Shown here one piece after another: positions 1-5,169 of a stretch of DNA of 5,169 nucleotides. The notes under the pieces are model-generated. The model had not been told where the DNA came from. It saw only the letters and a program-made list of their open reading frames with translations, and searched no databases. Origin of the DNA: Desulfobacteraceae bacterium. GTDB lineage: Bacteria; Desulfobacterota; Desulfobacteria; Desulfobacterales; Desulfobacteraceae. Each line of letters begins with the position of its first letter. Within the stretch, counting starts at the first letter, position 1. Position numbers and translations under genes: made by a program. The stretch covers positions 1-5,169 of the forward strand of contig JAFLJU010000399.1 in NCBI GenBank assembly GCA_022712835.1, read 5' to 3'.

Positions 1-225
1 ATTAATCATAAAATTTGTGCGCCAACATAATTGCTGGTAAATGCCAATAAAGTTGGGTGCTTTTAAATGTGAGCCTCTGATCTATCCTTCGTACCCTCCG
101 TAGATTCCCTGTCCTGGGGCTATATTCGGATTTTAAGTGTCTATGGTATGCTTGTTGCTAATCTCTTTGGAATTATAAACAAAGCGACAATGAAGATGTG
201 GATAAAAATTATTCCTAATCGAGCC
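1..225. other. Upstream non-coding region, no gene recognised
   Basis: This AT-rich stretch has no reading frame with a credible start, ribosome binding site or recognisable protein. I see no tRNA-like or rRNA-like segment and no strong hairpin followed by a T run. It probably holds the distal regulatory region of the first regulator gene and perhaps the end of an intergenic region shared with a gene to the left of the window. Confidence 0.5.
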
Positions 226-254
226 TTGACTTTGAGGATCGGTTTATCTAAAAC
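226..254 (+). promoter_or_regulatory. Candidate promoter of the first LexA-TetR gene
   Basis: A -35-like TTGACT (226-231, five of six matches to TTGACA) is followed after 17 bp by TAAAAC (249-254, four of six matches to TATAAT). Transcription would start near 261, inside the dyad at 252-273, which is a classic position for repression. An alternative promoter is TTAACT (272-277), 17 bp, TATAAA (295-300); its -35 would also overlap the dyad, but its leader would be very short. The sequence does not decide between them. Confidence 0.45.
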
Positions 255-277
255 CCTGATACACATCAGGGTTAACT
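252..277. promoter_or_regulatory. Perfect palindromic operator candidate, copy 1 of three
   Basis: The sequence AACCCTGAT (252-260), four bases ACAC, then ATCAGGGTT (265-273) is a perfect 9+9 inverted repeat. It is followed by AACT, a tail shared with two further copies at 1271-1295 and 2326-2350. It overlaps both candidate promoters and ends 43 bp before the start codon. Dyads of this size are typical TetR-family operators, and TetR-family genes often repress themselves. Binding by this protein is an inference. A transcribed hairpin is possible, but no T run follows it. Confidence 0.65.
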
Positions 278-320
278 AAAAAACTATGATATTTTATAAA
301 ATCAGCAAAAGGATGCAGCA

Positions 321-1259
321 ATGGCCCGACCCAAAAGTAAAAAGATAACACCGGTTCAGCAGGAAACCTTTGATGCGGTTTGTGCCCATGTGGATGCTGC
401 GGGATATCCCCCCACTGTAAAGGAACTTGCAAACCTTTTTGGTATTTCTCCGGCAAGCGCACATGAACGATTAAAGCAGCTCATAATAAAGGGATATCTC
501 AAGCATGAGCCAGGTAAAAGCCGAGGGATAGCGGTCATTCCACCGGCGGACCGGTTAAAGCAGGCAGGGCTGGTGGCAAAGGAATCTGAAAAGCCAAGTC
601 AGGGATTCAACAGCCCGACTGCCCGGCGGATCTTAAATTCCGCCCAGATTCTATTGGGCAAAAAAGGACCTAATGTAGCATCCATCAGGGATATTGCCGG
701 TCATGCAGGCGTGACCAGTCAGACAGTAACCTATCATTTCGGAACCAAAGAGCGGTTGAGGAAAAAAGCCCTTGCCAATATCCTGGAGCATGGGATTCTC
801 TATGAGAAAATTTTTGCACCTGCAGATGCAAAAAAAAGCTTTAACCACCAGGAATTAGCCGATGCCCTGCGTCAGATGATTACGCTGCTTTGCGAACAGA
901 TGTACGATCCAAGGTTTTTACCCTATGCCCGCCTTATTGCCCGTGCAATACTTGATGATGACTCAGAGCAGAAATATATTCTCATGGAAGGACTTGAGCG
1001 ATTTTTTGATCCCCGCTTTCTCGGGTTTCTTGCCAAGGGAAATGTGGAACTTGCTCCCGGCCCCGAGCGGGTTTTTGCCCTCTGCTATATCTGGTCACAG
1101 GTTCTTTTCTATGCCTGCAGTCAGGATATGGTGATAAAGGATCTGGGTGTGGATAAGCTGCCGGACGGTTTTATCGAACATCTGGGGCTCCATATCGCTA
1201 CCATGTTCTGCCGTATGGTGGGGCTGCCTGACCCTCAGTCTTCTCCCTTTGATGAGTAA
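321..1259 (+). CDS. LexA-type winged helix fused to TetR-family regulator, copy 1
   Basis: Predicted cytoplasmic transcription factor of 312 residues. Residues 6-73 match the LexA DNA-binding domain: a QQETFDAV first helix, GYPPTVKELANLFGIS, recognition helix SPASAHERLKQL (43-54), then the wing GYLKHEPGKSRGIAVI. The S24 protease part of LexA, with its Ser-Lys dyad and cleavage site, is absent. After a linker (about 76-98), residues 101-148 are a TetR_N helix-turn-helix (IRDIAGHAGVTSQTVTYHFGTKERL at 122-146). Residues 160-312 are helical and resemble the ligand-binding half of CecR/YbiH-like TetR proteins; this resemblance is from memory and weak. The ATG follows AAAAGGA by 7 bases. A near-identical gene follows 112 bp downstream, and a perfect dyad lies just upstream, suggesting self-repression. 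The ligand is unknown. The domain calls are strong; the function as a two-headed regulator is inferred. Confidence 0.93.
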   Translation: MARPKSKKITPVQQETFDAVCAHVDAAGYPPTVKELANLFGISPASAHERLKQLIIKGYLKHEPGKSRGIAVIPPADRLKQAGLVAKESEKPSQGFNSPTARRILNSAQILLGKKGPNVASIRDIAGHAGVTSQTVTYHFGTKERLRKKALANILEHGILYEKIFAPADAKKSFNHQELADALRQMITLLCEQMYDPRFLPYARLIARAILDDDSEQKYILMEGLERFFDPRFLGFLAKGNVELAPGPERVFALCYIWSQVLFYACSQDMVIKDLGVDKLPDGFIEHLGLHIATMFCRMVGLPDPQSSPFDE

Positions 1260-1270
1260 CTCTGACCATT

Positions 1271-1295
1271 ACCCTGATATTTATATGGCTTAACT
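1271..1295. promoter_or_regulatory. Dyad operator candidate, copy 2 of three (degenerate)
   Basis: ACCCTGATA starts the element and GGCTTAACT ends it; 19 of 25 positions equal copy 1 at 253-277. The left arm is intact (8 of 9) but the right arm, ATATGGCTT, keeps only 6 of 9 bases of ATCAGGGTT. It begins 11 bp after the stop of the first regulator and ends 76 bp before the second start codon, so it could serve the second gene. Two more CTGATAT units follow at 1294 and 1302, the first overlapping the end of the element. Confidence 0.55.
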
Positions 1296-1307
1296 GATAT
1301 TCTGATA

Positions 1308-1337
1308 TTACCCTTGATTTCGGAAACTGCCTATAGT
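1308..1337 (+). promoter_or_regulatory. Weak candidate promoter of the second LexA-TetR gene
   Basis: TATAGT (1332-1337) matches five of six -10 positions. The best -35 at normal distance is TTACCC (1308-1313, 18 bp spacer), a poor match; TTGATT (1314-1319) is better but only 12 bp away. A good -10 with a poor -35 may mean dependence on an activator, or that the second gene is mainly read through from the first, since no terminator is visible between them. Confidence 0.3.
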
Positions 1338-1371
1338 AGATCGTTTACGAAATCAACAAAAGGATGTCGTA

Positions 1372-2310
1372 ATGGCCCGACCCATAAGTAAAAAGATAAC
1401 ATTGGTTCAACAGGAAACCTTTGATGCGGTTTGTGCCCATGTGGATGCTGCGGGATATCCCCCCACTGTAAAGGAGCTTGCAAACCTTTTTGGTATTTCT
1501 CCGGCAAGCGCACATGAACGATTGAAACAGCTCATAAGAAAAGGATATCTCAAGCATAAGTCCGGTAAAAGCCGCGGGCTATCAGTCATTCCACCCGCAG
1601 ACCGCTTAAAGCAGGCAGGGCTTATGGCAAAAGAAGCTGAAAAGCCAAGCCAGGGTTTTAACAGCACAACTGCCCGGCGGATCTTAAATTCCGCCCAGAT
1701 TCTATTGGGTAAAAAAGGACCTAATGTGGCATCCATCAGGGATATTGCAGGTCATGCAGGGGTGACCAGCCAGACGGTCACCTACCATTTCGGAACCAAA
1801 GAGCGCTTAAGGAAAAAAGCCCTTGCCAATATCCTGGAGCATGGGATCCTCTATGATAAAATTTTTGCACCTGCAGATGCAAAAAACAGCTTTGATCACC
1901 AGGAGTTAGCCGATGCTTTGTGTCAGGTGATTACCCTGCTTTGCGAACAGATGTATGAACCCAAGTTTCTGCCCTATGCCCGTCTTATTGCCCGGGCACT
2001 GCTTGATGATGACTCAGAGCAGAAATCTATTCTCATGGAAGGATTTGAGCGATTTTTTGATCCCCGCTTTCTCGGGTTTCTTGCCAAGGGCAATGTGGAA
2101 CTTTCCCCCGGACCCGAGCGGATTTTTGCCATCTGCTATATCTGGTCCCAGGTCCTTTTCTATGCCTGCAGTCAGGATCTGGTGATAAAGGATCTGGGTG
2201 GGGATGAGCTGCCGGAAGGGTTTACCCAATATCTGGGACGCCACATCGCTACCATGTTCTGCCGCATGGTGGGGCTGCCTGACCCTCTGTCTTCTCCCTT
2301 TGATCAGTAG
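1372..2310 (+). CDS. LexA-type winged helix fused to TetR-family regulator, copy 2
   Basis: This 312-residue paralogue has the same layout as the gene at 321-1259: LexA-type winged helix (6-73), linker, TetR_N helix-turn-helix (101-148), TetR-like C-terminal domain (160-312), and no S24 protease. By manual comparison about 33 residues differ (roughly 89% identity). Residues 12-55, including the LexA recognition helix, and 100-161, including the whole TetR helix-turn-helix, are identical. Changes gather in the LexA wing (I56R, E63K, P64S, I70L, A71S, written copy 1 to copy 2) and in the last 70 residues. The ATG follows AAAAGGA by 7 bases, the same start context as copy 1. Heterodimers between the copies are plausible because the C-terminal domains are so similar; that is inference. 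The ligand and targets are unknown. No rho-independent terminator is evident after the stop. Confidence 0.93.
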   Translation: MARPISKKITLVQQETFDAVCAHVDAAGYPPTVKELANLFGISPASAHERLKQLIRKGYLKHKSGKSRGLSVIPPADRLKQAGLMAKEAEKPSQGFNSTTARRILNSAQILLGKKGPNVASIRDIAGHAGVTSQTVTYHFGTKERLRKKALANILEHGILYDKIFAPADAKNSFDHQELADALCQVITLLCEQMYEPKFLPYARLIARALLDDDSEQKSILMEGFERFFDPRFLGFLAKGNVELSPGPERIFAICYIWSQVLFYACSQDLVIKDLGGDELPEGFTQYLGRHIATMFCRMVGLPDPLSSPFDQ

Positions 2311-2325
2311 CAAATCTAACCATTA

Positions 2326-2350
2326 ACCCTGATATTTATCTGGCTTAACT
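2326..2350. promoter_or_regulatory. Dyad operator candidate, copy 3 of three
   Basis: ACCCTGATA and GGCTTAACT again border the element; 20 of 25 positions equal copy 1. Seven of nine right-arm bases (ATCTGGCTT) match the perfect dyad, and a TTAA lies symmetrically outside each arm. It sits 15 bp after the stop of the second regulator. No convincing gene follows on the + strand, so it may be a duplication leftover, an operator for something unrecognised, or an imperfect transcript-end hairpin with a T-rich but interrupted tail. Confidence 0.5.
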
Positions 2351-2564
2351 TCTATTTGTGGATTTTCCTTGATTTTGGATACATTTAGCGAGCACAAGGG
2401 AGCAAGCAGTTTTGGGATCAATCCCAGAGAAAAAATTCTTGAATTCAACCATTTAGTTATTAAAGGCCATGGGGACCTGCAACGGGCAGCCCTGTACCTT
2501 TGTCAATCGTTGTTGGATTCCATGCATTTGGTGCAGCCATCTCTGTTGGCCCGCTCGACCTGAT
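2351..2564. other. Intergenic region between convergent genes, no supported gene
   Basis: The stretch lies between the end of the + strand regulators and the - strand genes. Short open frames on both strands lack ribosome binding sites and recognisable families. After the copy 3 dyad comes a TTGATTTTGG segment shared with the region upstream of the second regulator. A small perfect inverted repeat, TGGGAT-CA-ATCCCA (2413-2426), has no T run on either side in the right orientation. I see no clear terminator for either transcription direction. Confidence 0.45.
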
Positions 2565-2646
2565 CTAAAACATGTATGGGAAGTCCTTACACCAGGAGAA
2601 ATTAGCCATGGAAGGAAGACGACACAGAGAGCTTATCCCAACAAGG

Positions 2647-2859
2647 TCACTTTGCACTGATTTTTGGACATCTGAGCAGCATCGAAACCGTTCTTTCAGC
2701 CCCTTGACCCGACATTTTGCATAATCGGCACACCAGGAATTGGCATGGGGTGCATAGATCCCTGGAAAACGGCACGCATTCGGCAGTATCTGCCAACACG
2801 ACGCCTGACACGCACCACAGGCCCAGAACAAAGACCAGACAATTGAGAGAACGCAACAT
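2647..2859 (-). CDS. Possible small exported Cys-rich protein
   Basis: A 70-residue frame whose ATG at 2859 is preceded by AGGAGG with 6-base spacing. It starts MLRSLNCLVFVLGLWCVSG, a positive residue then a hydrophobic core, ending VVLA-DT (cleavage likely after residue 23), so Sec export to the periplasm is likely. The mature part (about 47 residues) has six Cys, at 28, 36, 39, 44, 47 and 64, including CTPC and CRLC pairs that might bind metal or form disulfides. I recognise no family. The gene lies 76 bp downstream of the SulP transporter in the same direction and could share its transcript. Caution: the +1 frame is also open and Cys-rich over the same bases (from about 2790 down to 2565) and its codons look at least as natural, so the mature part could be frameshifted. 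Confidence 0.5.
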   Translation of the reverse strand: MLRSLNCLVFVLGLWCVSGVVLADTAECVPFSRDLCTPCQFLVCRLCKMSGQGAERTVSMLLRCPKISAK

Positions 2860-2864
2860 CAAAC

Positions 2865-2871
2865 ACCTCCT
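2865..2871 (-). promoter_or_regulatory. Strong Shine-Dalgarno site fixing the small-protein start
   Basis: Read on the - strand this is AGGAGGT, with AGGAGG six bases from the ATG at 2859. It favours the internal ATG over a TTG start at 2913 in the same frame, which has no comparable site, and places the start exactly at the head of a signal-peptide-like sequence. It is the main evidence that something here is translated. Confidence 0.65.
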
Positions 2872-2935
2872 ATATAAAGTTCCTCTGGCATAGAACAGTT
2901 CGGCATCGGCCAAGAAGCCATTTTAGCGTCCTTTT

Positions 2936-5169
2936 CTACAACAAATCCTGGATAATATTGTTGGTTTTACAAAGCCGCTCGGACAGGGTTCGAGTGACAT
3001 ATTTAAAAAGCTGAAAAGCAATTAGAGGCTTGTTCTGCTCCATTTTGATCAGGTTATCGTTGGACAAATGAAATATGCGACCTGATTTTTTTATCACCAC
3101 AGATGTGGTGGCCCCCTGTTGTTCGCAATCTCCCCATTCACCAATGATGGATCCTCCTCCCAGGGTTCTCAACCGGACCGGATGACCCGATTTTTGCTCC
3201 AGAAGAATGGAAATCTGGCCTGATTCTATAAAATACATCCCTTCTGCTTTTTCCTTGGGGAAGAGAAGCTGGCCGATTTCTATGGATCTGGGTTCAAGAA
3301 AATCACCCATACTGGTGAGCAATTGTTCGAACACATCCAGTTGTTCCAATGATTGCAGCATTTGGTCAAAGGTGGACTCCAGAACCTGTTCCCTTTTTCG
3401 GGCAGTCAGATTCCCCTCGGTTTTTAAGACCTGGTTTTCACACCATTCAATGCCATGGTCAAGATCTGGGTAAAATTGAACCCCTTCCCAGGTAAGGTCT
3501 GCTTTTTCAAACTGCTCCTTGAATCCAGGGTTAAAATTGACAAAAACAAGTGATATTTCAAGGGATTGGGTGAACTGATGGATCCGTTGAAAACTGTTAA
3601 GGGCAGAGGAATCAAATCCATTGACATTGGCAAAATCAAGCACAATATAGCCAAGGGGCAAAATGTCATTCTGGCTTGTCCGGTCCATAATTTGGTTATG
3701 AAGCTGGTTTGCACTTCCAAAGAAAATGAATCCGTGAAGCTGAAGGATAAGAATCTGGTCGCCTTTTCTGTCAAGCAGCCATCTATGCGGGGCCGGTCTT
3801 TCCAGGTTACTTTGAAAGGTTTTCCCGGAGCTGGATGATTTGACGATGTTGATCCGGCTGTAAGTCATGACAAAAAGAATAACCGCAATCACGATTCCCA
3901 CGGCCACCCCTTCCAAGAAACCGATAAAGGCAATGACCAGAAGAATAACAAGAATCAGGAGATAATCTGTTAGGGGTAGTTTTTTGAAAGAATCGTACAG
4001 CCATTCCCAAAGCATGCCAAATCCGACAAAAACCAGCATGGCTCCGGCCAGGGGCCGGGGGAACCAGGACAGAAACGATGCCCCGGCAATCAGGACGACA
4101 CCGCAGATGACAACGGTTATTATGGTGGCAAGCCTTTTTCCAGGTGCCAGTTTGTAACACAGGGTAGAAGGGCTCAATCCTACATATCCGGGGCTACTGC
4201 CTGCAAAGGCTGCTAAAATATTGGAAAACCCTGTGACGGCCAGCTCGTTGTTAAGATCAATATCCCTTTTTGTAATCAGTTCCAGACCGCTGGCATTTAG
4301 CAGAAGAGAGATGACAGAAATAATAAAGACGGATCCCATGGTAAACGACTGCCCAGACACCAGATCCCATCGCACCTGTGATAGGCCTGCAAGGGAAATG
4401 GGTTTCCAAAGAGAGCCCTGGGGAAATGGACCCAGAAACCAGCCGTTTGCCTCGGCCTGCAAAAAAGAGATATCAAAGATTAACAACACAATAAAAAAGA
4501 TTGAGATCGCCCCCAGGACCATTCCCGGCAGGATCAAAAAATGGTTGTAATTACGAAGCAGGTAATAAAGGGCCAGGCCAAATAAAAGACCAGGAATCCA
4601 TTTTAACAACATCATGGGAGGCAGAAATCCGCCAAGAGATGACAAATCCAGAGACAATCCTGTCATTACCCCGATACCCCCCGTAAACAACAGCCAGCCG
4701 ATACCGGCCAGAAATCCGCCGATAACCGGGTAGGGAATGAATCGTACAAAATTACCCAGTTTAAACCGGGCCATGAGCATCATCAGTATTCCAGTCACCA
4801 GGGTTGCAGCCACAATAGTGAGTACCACCGTATGGAAAATAGATTCACTGGAGGCGGCATCTGCGGTCATTTGGGCACTGATGGCCAGAAGCGGCAGGCT
4901 TAATACAGCCACGGGTGCGTCCTGTATCATTGATGCGCAATTGGGGTGTGAGCTTTTAATGGCGGTCAGTATCCCCACGATAAAAGATCCAAAAAGTAAA
5001 AGGCCGATACCCCTGGGCAGAAAAGGGGATAACTCCCCGGAAAAAAGCATGGCTGCATAAGAAAGCTGAAGACTGATGAGCAAGACGGCAGCAGTCCCCC
5101 CTGCTATGAATGCCGGCAAAAGGGAGGATGGCTTGAGTATTTCAGATAGTTTTGAAATAAAAGAGGTGT
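2936..5169 (-). CDS. SulP-family anion transporter with STAS and cyclic-nucleotide-like domains (5' partial)
   Basis: Inner-membrane SulP/SLC26 protein, at least 743 residues. The frame stays open to the window edge (upstream residues read TSFISKLSEILKPSSL), so the start lies outside; the TTG at 5119 falls at the beginning of the first membrane segment and is not the start. Numbering from that TTG: 1-420 is the multi-pass transport domain, including PNCASMIQDAPVAVLS in the region of the SulP substrate motif and FPRPLAGAMLVFVGFGMLWE. Residues 451-560 are a STAS domain with FDSSAL (502-507), where S504 matches the regulatory serine of SpoIIAA-type domains. Residues 597-715 are a CRP-like beta-roll with the GE of the phosphate-binding cassette (660-661) but no arginine at the expected position. 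Sulfate, bicarbonate or another anion could be the substrate; SulP membership alone does not decide. Fusions of SulP with such sensor domains are known in bacteria and fungi. Confidence 0.93.
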   Translation of the reverse strand, partial: TSFISKLSEILKPSSLLPAFIAGGTAAVLLISLQLSYAAMLFSGELSPFLPRGIGLLLFGSFIVGILTAIKSSHPNCASMIQDAPVAVLSLPLLAISAQMTADAASSESIFHTVVLTIVAATLVTGILMMLMARFKLGNFVRFIPYPVIGGFLAGIGWLLFTGGIGVMTGLSLDLSSLGGFLPPMMLLKWIPGLLFGLALYYLLRNYNHFLILPGMVLGAISIFFIVLLIFDISFLQAEANGWFLGPFPQGSLWKPISLAGLSQVRWDLVSGQSFTMGSVFIISVISLLLNASGLELITKRDIDLNNELAVTGFSNILAAFAGSSPGYVGLSPSTLCYKLAPGKRLATIITVVICGVVLIAGASFLSWFPRPLAGAMLVFVGFGMLWEWLYDSFKKLPLTDYLLILVILLVIAFIGFLEGVAVGIVIAVILFVMTYSRINIVKSSSSGKTFQSNLERPAPHRWLLDRKGDQILILQLHGFIFFGSANQLHNQIMDRTSQNDILPLGYIVLDFANVNGFDSSALNSFQRIHQFTQSLEISLVFVNFNPGFKEQFEKADLTWEGVQFYPDLDHGIEWCENQVLKTEGNLTARKREQVLESTFDQMLQSLEQLDVFEQLLTSMGDFLEPRSIEIGQLLFPKEKAEGMYFIESGQISILLEQKSGHPVRLRTLGGGSIIGEWGDCEQQGATTSVVIKKSGRIFHLSNDNLIKMEQNKPLIAFQLFKYVTRTLSERLCKTNNIIQDLL

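Larger units (their letters stand above)
293..1327 (+). repeat. Tandem gene duplication, unit 1
   Basis: This unit matches 1344-2382. Similarity begins in the leader (TTTATAAAATCAGCAAAAGG here against TTTACGAAATCAACAAAAGG in unit 2). It runs through the whole gene at an offset of 1051 bp and continues about 65 bp past the stop through the 25-bp dyad element to a TTGATTT-GG segment, where the offset becomes 1055. The two units are separated only by about 16 bases (1328-1343). No transposase or terminal inverted repeats are visible, so this looks like a gene duplication, not an insertion element. Confidence 0.85.
1344..2382 (+). repeat. Tandem gene duplication, unit 2
   Basis: Second copy of the unit at 293-1327, same orientation. 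Leader, coding region and 3' flank including a 25-bp dyad element are all shared. The 3' flanks differ by a 4-bp length change just after the stop codons. Coding divergence is spread over many single substitutions, many silent or conservative, so the duplication is not very recent and both copies seem to have stayed under selection. Confidence 0.85.

Noticed and set aside
1..60. GCGCCAAC and GTTGGGTGC as an inverted repeat or attachment site
   Set aside because: The arms match imperfectly and are about 25 bases apart. No tRNA, integrase or transposase lies nearby.
252..273. SOS box for the LexA-type head
   Set aside because: The E. coli box is CTGT-N8-ACAG. Here the spacing is CTG-N8-CAG and the outer bases differ, so the dyad is not a standard SOS box. 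LexA boxes vary by phylum, so this excludes only the E. coli form.
293..2382. Tandem units as a composite mobile element
   Set aside because: No transposase, terminal inverted repeats or target-site duplication can be seen; the repeat boundaries follow one gene plus its flanks.
2413..2426. Perfect short inverted repeat TGGGAT-CA-ATCCCA as a bidirectional terminator
   Set aside because: The stem is short, its loop would be tiny, and neither strand has a T run directly after the stem. The T and A runs lie on the wrong sides for both directions.
2369..2563. + strand frame after the third dyad, starting with TTG
   Set aside because: The TTG has no ribosome binding site and is part of the TTGATTT segment repeated from the upstream intergenic region. 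The product is not recognisable.
2608..2724. A 38-codon + strand frame with AGGAG upstream (MEGRRHRELIPTRS...)
   Set aside because: It lies antisense to the - strand small-protein region, is very short and Arg-rich, and matches no family I know. Only the AGGAG at 2594-2598 supports it, and a chance match is likely.

Overview
The window holds two nearly identical regulator genes in tandem on the + strand (321-1259 and 1372-2310). A gene-poor stretch of about 340 bases follows. On the - strand lie a possible small secreted protein (2647-2859) and, upstream of it in its own reading direction, a large anion-transporter gene (2936 to beyond the right edge). The two groups converge. Moderate GC, AAGGA-type ribosome binding sites and a SulP-STAS-cyclic-nucleotide-domain protein would fit a Gram-negative, anaerobic Desulfobacterota-type genome. 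That placement is an inference from style only; no marker gene is present.

The most unusual content is the regulator pair. Each 312-residue protein joins an N-terminal winged helix of the LexA DNA-binding type (without the LexA self-cleaving protease) to a complete TetR-type helix-turn-helix and a TetR-like ligand/dimerisation domain, so each chain carries two DNA-binding domains. The copies differ at about 33 of 312 residues by manual count. The TetR helix-turn-helix and the LexA recognition helix are identical; the differences fall in the LexA wing, the linker and the C-terminal domain.

A 25-bp element occurs three times: before gene 1 (253-277), between the genes (1271-1295) and after gene 2 (2326-2350). 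The first copy contains a perfect 9+9 dyad, AACCCTGAT-N4-ATCAGGGTT, at a plausible promoter; the others are decayed versions of the same dyad. The simplest model is a self-regulating tandem duplication, with the element as operator for one or both DNA-binding domains. No target gene other than the regulators is visible, and the TetR-domain ligand is unknown.

The - strand transporter has a SulP membrane domain, a STAS domain and a C-terminal cyclic-nucleotide-binding-like domain. That last domain lacks the arginine expected to hold the cyclic phosphate. Its reading frame stays open to the window edge, so its start is outside. Downstream of it a strong Shine-Dalgarno sequence and signal-peptide-like start suggest a small Cys-rich exported protein, possibly frameshifted. 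Bases 1-225 and 2351-2564 contain no gene I can support.
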